From NCBI RefSeq assembly GCF_029894425.1, contig NZ_JARXYJ010000001.1:8576501-8640500 (forward strand): DNA of 64,000 nt, given 5' to 3'. The DNA is from Streptomyces sp. SAI-127. GTDB lineage: Bacteria > Actinomycetota > Actinomycetes > Streptomycetales > Streptomycetaceae. The notes under the pieces were generated by a model. It was not told the origin of the DNA and searched no databases. It saw nothing but the letters and a program-made list of their open reading frames with translations. The position numbers and the translations under genes were made by a program. Shown here piece after piece: positions 35,701 to 46,870 of the stretch (the first letter of the stretch is position 1; each line of letters begins with the position of its first letter).

Positions 35701-37455
35701 CGGGCCGCCGACGACGCCCGTCGCACCGCCCGTGCGCTGCGCGCCGAGCGCGCCGAGATCGCGGGTGCCCCCGACGACGTACCGGACAGTGACCCGGACG
35801 CCGCCAAGGCGTCCCTGCCCGCGCTCCGCGAGGCCTATCGGGCCGCCTCCCAGCTGTACGAGAAGGTGGGTGTGGGTGCCGACCTGCGGGCCGAACAGGC
35901 GCGGGCGGAGAGCGACGAGAGCGCGGCCCTGGCCGAACTGGACCGGCTGAGCAACAAGGTCCGCACGCGCGCGGCGCAGTTGCTCCAGTCGCCCGACGGA
36001 TCCGACGGGCCCTCCCGGCAGGCCGCCGCCGCCCGTGCGGAGGAGCTGGTGCAGCTCCTGGAGACCCGTGTGTCGACCGCGAGCGAGCAACTCGGGCGGC
36101 TGCGCGGCGAGGCCGAGCGGCACGCTCCCGAGGACGGTGAAGCGCACACCGGGCTGTCGCCGGAGCTGGAGCCGCGCGACGCCGAGCACGCTCAGGCGCT
36201 GTTGCGCACGGCCACCGCCGAACTCGCCTCCCGCACCGAGGCGTTGGCGCAGGCCCGGGAGGCACACGCGGAACTGCTCGGCTCCCACCGGGCCGCCGAG
36301 GACGCGGCGGGCGGCTTCGACGAGATCGCCGCGATGCTCCGTGACCTGCTGCGCGAGCACCCCATGGAGGACGAGCAGGAGGAGCCGGAGGCGTACCCGG
36401 GCAGCCCCGAGGAGGCCCGTCAGGCCGCCGCCGAGGCCCGCCGGTCGCTGCGTGGCTGCGCCGCCGACCTCTCCGCGGCCGAGGCCGCCGTGCGCGAGGC
36501 AAGCGACGTACTCGTCCGGCACGCCAACTCCACGCGCTACGAGCAGGTCCGCACCCCCGCGCGGCAGCAGATCCGCGAGCTGCCCGCGTCCGCGCTGCCC
36601 GAGCACGCACAGAAGTGGGCGGACGCCTTCGCGCCCCGACTCCGGGTATTGACCGACGAGTTGGCCCAGCTGGAGCGGAACCGGGACTCGATCGTGGACC
36701 GGTTGCGCGGTCTCGTGGAGTCCGCCCTGGCCACCCTCAGGTCGGCCCAGCGGCTGTCCCGGCTGCCCGAGGGGCTCGGCGAGTGGTCCGGGCAGGAGTT
36801 CCTGCGGATCCGCTTCGAGGAGCCCGACCAGGCGACACTGACCGAGCGGCTCGGCGAGGTCATCGACGAGGCGACCCGGGCCGCGGTGAAGAAGAACTCC
36901 GACCTGCGGCGGGACGGAATGTCCCTGCTGCTGCGGGGAGTTGCCGCGGCGTTGCAGCCCAAGGGCGTGGCCGTGGAGATCCTCAAGCCGGACGCCGTGC
37001 TGCGCGCCGAGCGCGTGCCCGTCGGGCAGATGGGCGACGTGTTCTCCGGCGGGCAGCTCCTCACCGCGGCCATCGCGCTGTACTGCACAATGGCGGCCCT
37101 GCGCTCCAACGACCGGGGCCGGGACAAGCACCGGCACGCCGGCACGCTGTTCCTGGACAACCCGATCGGTCGCGCCAACGCGACGTATCTGCTGGAGCTC
37201 CAGCGGGCGGTGTCGGACGCGCTGGGTGTCCAACTCCTGTACACCACAGGCCTGTTCGACACGACGGCACTCGCAGAGTTCCCGCTGGTCATCCGCTTGC
37301 GCAACGACGCGGACCTCAGGGCCGGCCTGAAGTACATCAGCGTCGAGGAACACCTCCGTCCGGGCCTGCCTCAGCAGCCTCAGGCGGGCGAGGCGGTACG
37401 CAGCGAGATCACGGCGACCCGGATGTTCAAGCGTCCGGCGCCGGTCACTCCGTGA
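32761..37455 (+). CDS. SMC/MukB-like coiled-coil ATPase (JetC/MksB-like), 1564 aa
   Basis: ATG at 32761. The N-terminal head has a Walker A LENGGGKSVLLK (Lys69). Long Ala/Glu/Arg-rich coiled coils run about 250-610 and 840-1330, around a globular hinge-like segment at about 690-820 (IPALPGWRYLAQAVDPADHA). The C-terminal head has the ABC signature FSGGQ (1428-1432) and a Walker B TLFLDNPIG, where Asp1466 is followed by Asn1467 instead of the catalytic Glu. Usual MukB is near 1490 aa and JetC near 1100. It presumably forms an SMC complex acting on DNA. No JetD-type nuclease gene is adjacent; the downstream gene is unrelated and on the other strand. Confidence 0.8.
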   Translation: MYELSRVRLYSIGPAGARYADTVLDLRGVGAEVPDPAPTQAEFFEEEPVGPPRRPAPAGVLFLENGGGKSVLLKLIFSVMLPGHRNTLGGASSGVLRKFLLADDCGHVALEWQHTLTGECVVVGKVSEWRGRQVSNDPRKFAEAWYSFRPGPGLSLDNLPVAESTAVRPPAEGQSAAQGRRRTMKGFRDAITEAGKAYPHLEVHWEEIHDRWIEHLGDLGLDPELFRYQREMNADEGEAAGLFAVKKDSDFTDLLLRAVTDTRDTDGLADLVGGFGNKLGRRAELIAERDFTAGSVDLLGRIVEAAEARSRARDIHAGAERRTRTLARRLSARGVQERVRAADLAQRVTAAAYAVTHAEAGRERSALIAAELAYRHASLALAAAEKSAAAQKRELAEARTLHSAWQAAEAVLRHRAAADRIARVAAAIQEAERDAAPALAARAKAAVDLVRALHAAAESAEALANEEEERSAALQEVGESAYRDSTSAATEAQRARSEIGHLRQRLSEVEQETAEAVRAGWLDDSAPDADPARAALAASDAEKTAVAAWDTAREASHRAAEHAREAASAESRAELTAARAEDAATAAARSYEAERRLAEGLAGEERLAEILSLTGAFGRVPGPRTAAEGTKANGAAGREGAGAGQSTDPHAGSPGAFADDGLNPEDLDRFADELRELLDDSVSSAERQLFELRTAAADDARILGALGDGGLLPPGPDVLATVEFLGENGIPALPGWRYLAQAVDPADHARVLAARPELVDGVIITDPETHARAREVLNDAALLPRSAVAVGTAAALLAPTPAPESDSGNVFLVPPNPAMHDEHAADEERQTLRARAGERDEEIRSLAARLAKDRELSARLASWRTGCPAGRLVELAQAARDTRAFAEESEAELAEARTVRAEADEAAAEAAQTRDERQEAAQKARRAADALAGLAYRLRERAGWQVKLRELADEATESEARAQTCLERARAADEDRRGAQRAADDARRTARALRAERAEIAGAPDDVPDSDPDAAKASLPALREAYRAASQLYEKVGVGADLRAEQARAESDESAALAELDRLSNKVRTRAAQLLQSPDGSDGPSRQAAAARAEELVQLLETRVSTASEQLGRLRGEAERHAPEDGEAHTGLSPELEPRDAEHAQALLRTATAELASRTEALAQAREAHAELLGSHRAAEDAAGGFDEIAAMLRDLLREHPMEDEQEEPEAYPGSPEEARQAAAEARRSLRGCAADLSAAEAAVREASDVLVRHANSTRYEQVRTPARQQIRELPASALPEHAQKWADAFAPRLRVLTDELAQLERNRDSIVDRLRGLVESALATLRSAQRLSRLPEGLGEWSGQEFLRIRFEEPDQATLTERLGEVIDEATRAAVKKNSDLRRDGMSLLLRGVAAALQPKGVAVEILKPDAVLRAERVPVGQMGDVFSGGQLLTAAIALYCTMAALRSNDRGRDKHRHAGTLFLDNPIGRANATYLLELQRAVSDALGVQLLYTTGLFDTTALAEFPLVIRLRNDADLRAGLKYISVEEHLRPGLPQQPQAGEAVRSEITATRMFKRPAPVTP

Positions 37456-37467
37456 GGAGGCAACCGC

Positions 37468-38004
37468 TCAGGGGTGGGACAGCCGCCCTGTGCCGCCTTG
37501 TCGCCGTATCCGCTCCTGCGCCCGCTCGGCAAGGCGCGCCTGCCGGCGGGCCTTGCGCCGCTCACGCCGCAGTGCGCGCGCCGTGCTGCTCGGGGTCGAC
37601 ACCACGCCGTTGCGCTGGCTCCACACCTGGCGCGTCACCCAGACGTCCAGGGCGCCCCAGGTGGCCACCACGGTGCTGGCCACACTGCTGAGCACCATCG
37701 GGAACGCCAGCCAGGAACCGGCCAGGGTGCACAGGAAGGCCACCATCGCCTGAAGCAGGGTCACGGCGATGATGAGCACCGCCCGCACCGCGGAGGTCCG
37801 CACCGGATCCGGCAGCCGACGCCTGCGCGCGGGTTCCTCGACCCACAATGGCTGGTACGGCTCCTCCCGGGCGGCGCCGCGCCCGCTCGGCATGTCCGAC
37901 CCCGCCGGTATGTCGTGAAGCCGCGCATCCCGGCGCCGGGGCGCCGTCGGACCCGCCGTCTCCACGCCGCTTCCCGGCGCCTCCTGCCGTTCCGCCGTGC
38001 CCAT
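37468..38004 (-). CDS. Small two-helix membrane protein, 178 aa
   Basis: Start taken as ATG at 38004, behind GGGGAG; the frame stays open upstream but through non-coding-looking sequence. Two hydrophobic segments (AVLIIAVTLLQAMVAFLCTLAG and LAFPMVLSSVASTVVATWGALD) lie at about residues 82-126. N-terminus is polar, C-terminus strongly basic (RALRRERRKARRQARLAERA). No family recognised. It converges on the SMC-like gene, 12 bp apart, so it is not part of that operon. Confidence 0.65.
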   Translation of the reverse strand: MGTAERQEAPGSGVETAGPTAPRRRDARLHDIPAGSDMPSGRGAAREEPYQPLWVEEPARRRRLPDPVRTSAVRAVLIIAVTLLQAMVAFLCTLAGSWLAFPMVLSSVASTVVATWGALDVWVTRQVWSQRNGVVSTPSSTARALRRERRKARRQARLAERAQERIRRQGGTGRLSHP

Positions 38005-38434
38005 CACCGTGTCACTCCCCACCGCCGGCAGACCTCTCGTCCCGGTGTCTGTGGACCGGGCTTCAAGGTGGCTGCCCGGCTTGCGCTGCTTTACGCCGCC
38101 CAGTTGCAGATGCGGCTCCTGTGGCCGAATCCACCGCCATTTCCCGAAGAGAATGACGAACAAGACCTCTTCAAGATTCCCGCACCACGTCAAAGAAACG
38201 AAAAAATCCAGCCAACCACCCGTCCTGGCCGATCGGTTCCGGTCGGACGTGTACCACCTGAACGCAGGAGGCAATCTCCCGCAATGGGAGGACAACTCCA
38301 CATGTCGCCATACCGGAGCGGAAGTTCGGGTTCCGGATGCAACTTCGAGTTACGTGTGCGTCGGTAGTAGGCTCGCGCCGTTTGTTGACGTACATATGTA
38401 CCCCCGGCCGGCGGGGGTCGAGCTGGGGGAGGCC
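38005..38434. other. 430-bp divergent intergenic region before cvnA, with a perfect palindrome
   Basis: No gene seen; several stretches are AT-richer than average. GTACATATGTAC (38390-38401) is a perfect 12-bp palindrome, overlapped on its left by TTGACG, 33 bp before the cvnA start. CCCCC-GGCCGGC-GGGGG (38401-38417) could fold near the ribosome binding site GGGGGAGG. Confidence 0.45.
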
Positions 38435-41400
38435 ATGCGCTTTCGCGGGAAGTCGATCCGCCGGAAGATCGTGGCACTGCTTCTCGTGCCGCTGGTGTCC
38501 CTGATCGCGGTGTGGGGCTTCGCCACGGTGCTGACGGGACGTGAGGTCGCCCAGCTCTTCCAGGTGTCGACCGTCACGGAGAAGCTCGGTTATCCCATCG
38601 AGGACACCGTGCGCGTGCTCCAGCAGGAACGCCGCCAGACGCTTGTCTATCTGGCTGATCCGCGCGCGTCGGACGCCCTGTCCGCGCTGCGCAGCACGAG
38701 GAACGCCTCCGATGACGCCATCGCCAAGTTCCGGCAGAACTCGCGCGACCCCGATGTCCGCGACGGACTGGACCAGGACGACGACGAACGCCTCACCGCT
38801 GTCCTGGACGAGTTCGACGGCATCGACTCACTGCGCCGCAGCGTCGAGGAGGGCACGGTCACCCGTCTCCAGGCCTTCTACCAGTACAACCGCCTCGTCG
38901 ACCCCGCCTACGACCTGCTCGCCACCCTCGACGGCGTCGACAGCGTCGAGTTGGACAAGCAGGCACGGGCTCTGGTCAACATCACCCGGGCCCGCGAACT
39001 GCTCTCCCGCGAGGACGCCCTGCTCGGCTCCGCCCTGGTGGTGGGCAAGCTCACTCACGACGAGATCCGTGACGTCTCCGACCTCGTCGCCCAGCGGACC
39101 CTGCTGTACGAGATCAACCTGGGAGTGCTGCCGACGTCGGAACGCGAGCGGTACGAGCGTTTCTGGAAGAACGCCGGCACCGCCCCGCTGCGCTCCGCCG
39201 AGCAGTCCGTCGCCGGTGCCGATCCCGGCAGCGACGGCAACGTCAGCGCCAAGAGCTGGGACGCCGCCGCGGGCAGTGTGCTCGACGAACTCGCCAAGCT
39301 CGACGACCAGGCGGGCGACCGCCTCCAGGACCGCGTCCGGCCGGACGCGATGGGCGTGATCATCAAGGCGGCCGTCGTCGGCGTCCTCGGCCTGGTCGCC
39401 CTGCTCTTCTCGCTCGTGCTGTCCGTGCGCGTCGGCCGCACACTCATCCGCGACCTGAGGCAACTGCGCCTGGAGGCCCACGAGGCCTCCGGCGTACGGC
39501 TGCCCAGCGTGATGCGCCGTCTCTCCGTGGGCGAACAGGTCGACGTCGAGACCGAGGTCCCGCGCCTGGAGTACGACAAGAACGAGATGGGTGAGGTCGG
39601 CCAGGCCCTCAACACCCTGCAGCGCGCAGCCGTCGAAGCCGCCGTCAAGCAGGCGGAGTTGCGCGCCGGGGTCTCCGAGGTCTTCGTCAACCTCGCCCGC
39701 CGCAGCCAGGTCCTGCTGCACAAGCAGCTCACGCTGCTCGACACCATGGAGCGCCGCACCGAGGACACCGACGAACTCGCCGACCTCTTCCGCCTCGACC
39801 ACCTGACCACCCGTATGCGCCGGCACGCCGAGGGCCTGGTGATCCTCTCCGGCGCGGCGCCCTCCCGGCAGTGGCGCAAACCCGTCCAGCTCATGGACGT
39901 CGTCCGCGCCGCCGTCGCAGAGGTCGAGGACTACGAGCGCATCGAGGTCCGCAGGCTGCCCCGGGTGGCCGTGACCGGCCCGGCCGTCGCGGACCTCACG
40001 CATCTCGTGGCCGAACTCCTGGAGAACGCCACGGTGTTCTCCCCGCCGCACACCGCCGTCCAGGTCCTGGGCGAGCGCGTCGCCAACGGCTTCACCCTGG
40101 AGATCCACGACCGCGGACTCGGCATGGCCGCCGACGCACTGCTCGACGCCAACCTCCGGCTCGCCGAGACACCGGAGTTCGAGCTCTCCGACACCGACCG
40201 GCTCGGTCTGTTCGTGGTCAGCCGGCTCGCCCAGCGGCAGAACGTCAGGGTCTCGCTGCAGCCTTCGCCGTACGGCGGCACGACGGCCGTCGTCTTCATT
40301 CCCGACGCGCTGCTGACCGACGACGTCCCGGACACCAACGGCATCGGCTTCCGTCTCGACCGCCCCCGGCCGTCGAAGGAGGCCGAACTGGAGGAGGCCC
40401 AGCGCGTCTCGCTCACCCGGGGACCGGCCCAACTGGAGGGCAGGCCGCCCGCGATCCTGGACGGCCCGGTCGAACTGGAAGCCCCTGTCGACCTGGACGC
40501 CCTGAACGACTTCCCGGGTGTGCTCGACTCCGAGGACAGCGAGCGTGGCGGACTGTTCCGCCCGCGCCGCTCCCTGGCCCAGGTCGACGACGAAGCCCCG
40601 GGAACCGACGGGGCGGACATCGGCGACGGCGGCCCGGACGCCCCGGTGTCACTGTCCCGCCGCCGCACTCCCAAGCTGGTCACCTCCCACGGACGCCCGG
40701 TCACCGGCGAGCGGACGGGACGCGAGGAGACGGACGAGCCACCGGCGATCGGCCCGGGCGCGTCCCGGCCGGCGACCCCCGCGGCGGGGCAGGGGCCCGC
40801 GCGCTCCGAACCTCCCACGCTGCCGAGCCGCCGCCGCGCCGCGGCCCTGCGCCGGGGCACCGGCGTGGCCGACCGCCTCGACGAGCTGACGGAAACACCG
40901 ACCTCCTCCGCATCCCCGAGCCGCGAACCCGGCGGACCGTCCGGCGCTCCGGTCCTGCCCCGACGCACCCGGCGTGCCGAGATCGCGTCCAGCGGCACGG
41001 GCCCGGACTCGGGTGACTCCGCCACCGGTGCCACCGGCAGGCCGGACGCACCCGCTCTCGGCCCCGTCGCACCCGCTCCGGGCGCCCTCGGCAGGGGCGG
41101 CCCGGCCGACTCCGCCCCGGACGGCGTCGTACGTCCCGGCTGGGGTGAGTCCGCCCGCGGCGCCTCCGGAGCATCCGGCGCGGGCAGACCACCCCTCGGC
41201 GCCGCACGCGGGTCCCAGGACGGTGCCCCCGGCACCGCCCCGCTGCCCCGCCGGGTACGTCAGGCCAATCTGGCCCCGCAGCTCAAACAGGCCCCGGAGC
41301 GGCGCCCCCAGAACCAGGCGGAGCCCGCCGAACGGGACGCCGACGAGGTACGCAGCCGAATGGCCTCGCTCCAGCGCGGCTGGCAGCGTGGCCGTGAGGA

Positions 41401-41470
41401 GAACGCCGTGGGCGACGACCTGCCAGGCGGCACAGCACCACAACGAACGACTAAGGGGGACGGTCGATGA
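38435..41470 (+). CDS. cvnA: Conservon sensor CvnA (histidine-kinase-like ATPase)
   Basis: 1011 aa from ATG at 38435 behind GGGGGAGG. A membrane helix (about 11-33), an extracytoplasmic nitrate/TMAO-type sensor region, a second helix (about 308-331) and HAMP-like segment lead to a HATPase_c domain: N box LVAELLENATVFS (Glu527-Asn531) and G box IHDRGLGMAADAL. There is no standard phospho-acceptor His in a HisKA. From about residue 640 the chain is a long Pro/Gly/Ala-rich disordered tail. CvnA forms a membrane complex with CvnB, C and D. Confidence 0.93.
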   Translation: MRFRGKSIRRKIVALLLVPLVSLIAVWGFATVLTGREVAQLFQVSTVTEKLGYPIEDTVRVLQQERRQTLVYLADPRASDALSALRSTRNASDDAIAKFRQNSRDPDVRDGLDQDDDERLTAVLDEFDGIDSLRRSVEEGTVTRLQAFYQYNRLVDPAYDLLATLDGVDSVELDKQARALVNITRARELLSREDALLGSALVVGKLTHDEIRDVSDLVAQRTLLYEINLGVLPTSERERYERFWKNAGTAPLRSAEQSVAGADPGSDGNVSAKSWDAAAGSVLDELAKLDDQAGDRLQDRVRPDAMGVIIKAAVVGVLGLVALLFSLVLSVRVGRTLIRDLRQLRLEAHEASGVRLPSVMRRLSVGEQVDVETEVPRLEYDKNEMGEVGQALNTLQRAAVEAAVKQAELRAGVSEVFVNLARRSQVLLHKQLTLLDTMERRTEDTDELADLFRLDHLTTRMRRHAEGLVILSGAAPSRQWRKPVQLMDVVRAAVAEVEDYERIEVRRLPRVAVTGPAVADLTHLVAELLENATVFSPPHTAVQVLGERVANGFTLEIHDRGLGMAADALLDANLRLAETPEFELSDTDRLGLFVVSRLAQRQNVRVSLQPSPYGGTTAVVFIPDALLTDDVPDTNGIGFRLDRPRPSKEAELEEAQRVSLTRGPAQLEGRPPAILDGPVELEAPVDLDALNDFPGVLDSEDSERGGLFRPRRSLAQVDDEAPGTDGADIGDGGPDAPVSLSRRRTPKLVTSHGRPVTGERTGREETDEPPAIGPGASRPATPAAGQGPARSEPPTLPSRRRAAALRRGTGVADRLDELTETPTSSASPSREPGGPSGAPVLPRRTRRAEIASSGTGPDSGDSATGATGRPDAPALGPVAPAPGALGRGGPADSAPDGVVRPGWGESARGASGASGAGRPPLGAARGSQDGAPGTAPLPRRVRQANLAPQLKQAPERRPQNQAEPAERDADEVRSRMASLQRGWQRGREENAVGDDLPGGTAPQRTTKGDGR

Positions 41471-41889
41471 CCGCACCAAAGGCGACCGACAAGTCCGGCG
41501 AGCTGAACTGGCTCCTCGACGACCTGGTGGACCGCGTCGCGAGCATCCGCAAGGCCCTGGTGCTCTCCAGCGACGGCCTCCCGACCGGCGTGTCCCAGGA
41601 CCTGACCCGCGAGGACAGCGAGCATCTCGCGGCCGTGGCGTCCGGGTTCCACAGCCTTGCCAAGGGCGTGGGCCGGCACTTCGAGGCGGGCAACGTCCGG
41701 CAGACGGTCGTGGAACTGGACGACGCCTTCCTGTTCGTGACGGCCGCCGGCGACGGCAGCTGCCTCGCCGTCCTCTCGGACGCCGACTCGGACGTGGGCC
41801 TCGTCGCGTACGAGATGACGCTCCTGGTCAAGCGGGTCGGTGTGCATCTCGGGGCCGCCCCACGCACCGATCTGCCTCAGAGCGGGTAG
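41467..41889 (+). CDS. cvnB: Conservon protein CvnB (Roadblock/LC7 domain)
   Basis: 140 aa; ATG overlaps the cvnA stop (ATGA). Roadblock/LC7 fold: LVDRVASIRKALVLSSDGLPTG, then SLAKGVGRHFEAGNVRQTVV and LVKRVGVHLGAAP. It is probably the GTPase-regulating partner of CvnD, as MglB is for MglA. Confidence 0.95.
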   Translation: MTAPKATDKSGELNWLLDDLVDRVASIRKALVLSSDGLPTGVSQDLTREDSEHLAAVASGFHSLAKGVGRHFEAGNVRQTVVELDDAFLFVTAAGDGSCLAVLSDADSDVGLVAYEMTLLVKRVGVHLGAAPRTDLPQSG

Positions 41890-41898
41890 TGAGATGGC

Positions 41899-42294
41899 AT
41901 GAGCACAGACGGTCAGGGAAGAAGCCACTGGTTCGACGACGAGGCCGGACCGGTGGTCCGTCCGTATGCCATGACACGCGGCCGCACCACGAGTGCCGGG
42001 CAGCACCGTCTCGACCTCATCGCGGTCGTCGTGGCCGAATCCCATACGGTCGATCCCGAAGGGGACCACTCGCTGTCCCCCGAGCACGTGGACATCGTCG
42101 ACCTGTGTCGGGACACCCCCCAGTCGGTCGCCGAGCTGTCCTCCGAACTCGACCTGCCGATCGGGGTCGTACGGGTCCTCATAGGCGACCTCGTGGCCTC
42201 GGAGTGGGTCCACGTGAACCGGCCGGTGCCGCCCGCCGAGCTCCCGGACGAGAGCATCCTGCGCGACGTGATCAACGGCCTCAGAGCCCTGTGA
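41899..42294 (+). CDS. cvnC: Conservon protein CvnC (DUF742)
   Basis: 131 aa from ATG at 41899, nine bases after cvnB. DUF742 winged-helix-like protein: RPYAMTRGRT near the N-terminus, VAELSSELDLPIGVVRVLIGDL in the helix-turn-helix region and ESILRDVINGLRAL at the end. A strong composite hairpin follows, so the conservon transcript probably ends here instead of entering cvnD. Confidence 0.94.
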   Translation: MSTDGQGRSHWFDDEAGPVVRPYAMTRGRTTSAGQHRLDLIAVVVAESHTVDPEGDHSLSPEHVDIVDLCRDTPQSVAELSSELDLPIGVVRVLIGDLVASEWVHVNRPVPPAELPDESILRDVINGLRAL

Positions 42295-42315
42295 CCGACT
42301 GGCCGGCCCTCCCTG

Positions 42316-42374
42316 GGGCCGCGCCGTCAGTGCCGGGAGACGTGCCCGGACGGTGTCCGGGCACGGCGCGGCCC
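42316..42374 (+). terminator. Composite hairpin after cvnC
   Basis: Inner stem GTGCCCGGAC/GTCCGGGCAC (42342-42351 and 42355-42364) with a 3-nt loop; outer stem GGGCCGCGCC (42316-42325) with GGCGCGGCCC (42365-42374). Both perfect 10-bp stems, stacked with an asymmetric bulge. Confidence 0.75.
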
Positions 42375-42482
42375 GGCGCGCCCACCGCGCGCGCCTGACC
42401 TCGGGGAACACCGAGGACGTGGCACGGACCCGCGCCGGGAGCCCCCACCGGTCCGTGGCGGGCGCCGGAACACCCCTGCCGA

Positions 42483-42488
42483 TATGAT
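42483..42488 (+). promoter_or_regulatory. Possible -10 box (TATGAT) for the oxoprolinase gene
   Basis: TATGAT lies 85 bp before the start codon and after the cvnC terminator. No good -35 is seen at the proper distance. Confidence 0.35.
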
Positions 42489-42573
42489 CTGACTGATCGT
42501 CGACGACCATCCGCGGACGGCCGCCCACCAGCCCGCGGACACGGTTGCGAGCAGTGCGATCGGGGAGACGGAC

Positions 42574-46193
<3,620 letters not shown>

Positions 46194-46197
<4 letters not shown>

Positions 46198-46799
46198 TCT
46201 TCGGGCGTTCTGAGCGCGGCAAGCCCCCGGTCGAGCCCGTCACGCTCAAGATCCTGGTGGCCGGCGGCTTCGGCGTGGGCAAGACCACGTTCGTGGGCGC
46301 GGTCAGCGAGATCAGGCCGCTGCGCACCGAGGAACTGCTGACCGAGGCAGGACGCCCGGTCGACGACACGAGCGGCGTCGAGGGCAAGCGCACCACGACC
46401 GTCGCCATGGACTTCGGGCGCATCACCCTGCGCGAAGACCTGGTGCTGTACCTGTTCGGTACACCCGGGCAGGAACGGTTCTGGTTCATGTGGGACGAAC
46501 TCTCCGAAGGTGCCCTCGGAGCCGTCGTGCTTGCCGACACCCGCCGCCTGGAGGACTGCTTCGCGGCCGTCGACTACTTCGAGCGGCGTTCCATACCCTT
46601 CCTCGTCGGCGTCAACTGCTTCGAGGGAGCGATCCGTTACCCGGAGGAGGACGTACGCCAGGCCCTCGACCTCGACGAGGACGTCCCGATCGTGCTGTGC
46701 GACGCCCGGCACAAGCAGTCGGTCAAGGACGTCTTGGTAGGCGTCGTCCAGCACGCCATGGCGTACTCGGCGCGGCGCCGCCAGACCGTCACCACCTGA
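46194..46799 (+). CDS. cvnD: Conservon GTPase CvnD
   Basis: 201 aa; ATG overlaps the oxoprolinase stop (ATGA). Ras/Rab-like small GTPase: Walker [10 protein letters not shown] (residues 22-30), [11 protein letters not shown] switch I region, [16 protein letters not shown] (G3), [10 protein letters not shown] (G4, with Cys in place of Lys in the NKxD motif), and [13 protein letters not shown] (G5). Partner of CvnA-C. It is separated from cvnC by 3.9 kb of oxoprolinase gene. Confidence 0.95.
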
Positions 46800-46808
46800 G
46801 ACACGGGT

Positions 46809-46844
46809 GCGGCCCGTACCCCCGCCGACAGGGGTACGGGCCGC
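46809..46844. terminator. Bidirectional hairpin between cvnD and glpK
   Basis: GCGGCCCGTACCCC (46809-46822) and GGGGTACGGGCCGC (46831-46844): perfect 14-bp arms with an 8-nt loop. Confidence 0.85.
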
Positions 46845-46870
46845 GGCTTCTCGGCACCACGCGCGCGTGC

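Noticed and set aside
34426..37353. 975-codon minus-strand frame inside the SMC-like gene
   Set aside because: It lies wholly opposite the coiled-coil and head regions and has no motifs; the plus-strand protein has Walker A, signature and Walker B motifs.
30284..38004. A complete Wadjet defence system
   Set aside because: No JetD-like TOPRIM gene is adjacent; the next gene is a small convergent membrane protein. Only JetABC-like parts can be supported.
37997..38434. Longer start for cvnA
   Set aside because: The added 146 residues do not look coding and the ATG at 38435 has a strong ribosome site followed at once by the membrane helix.
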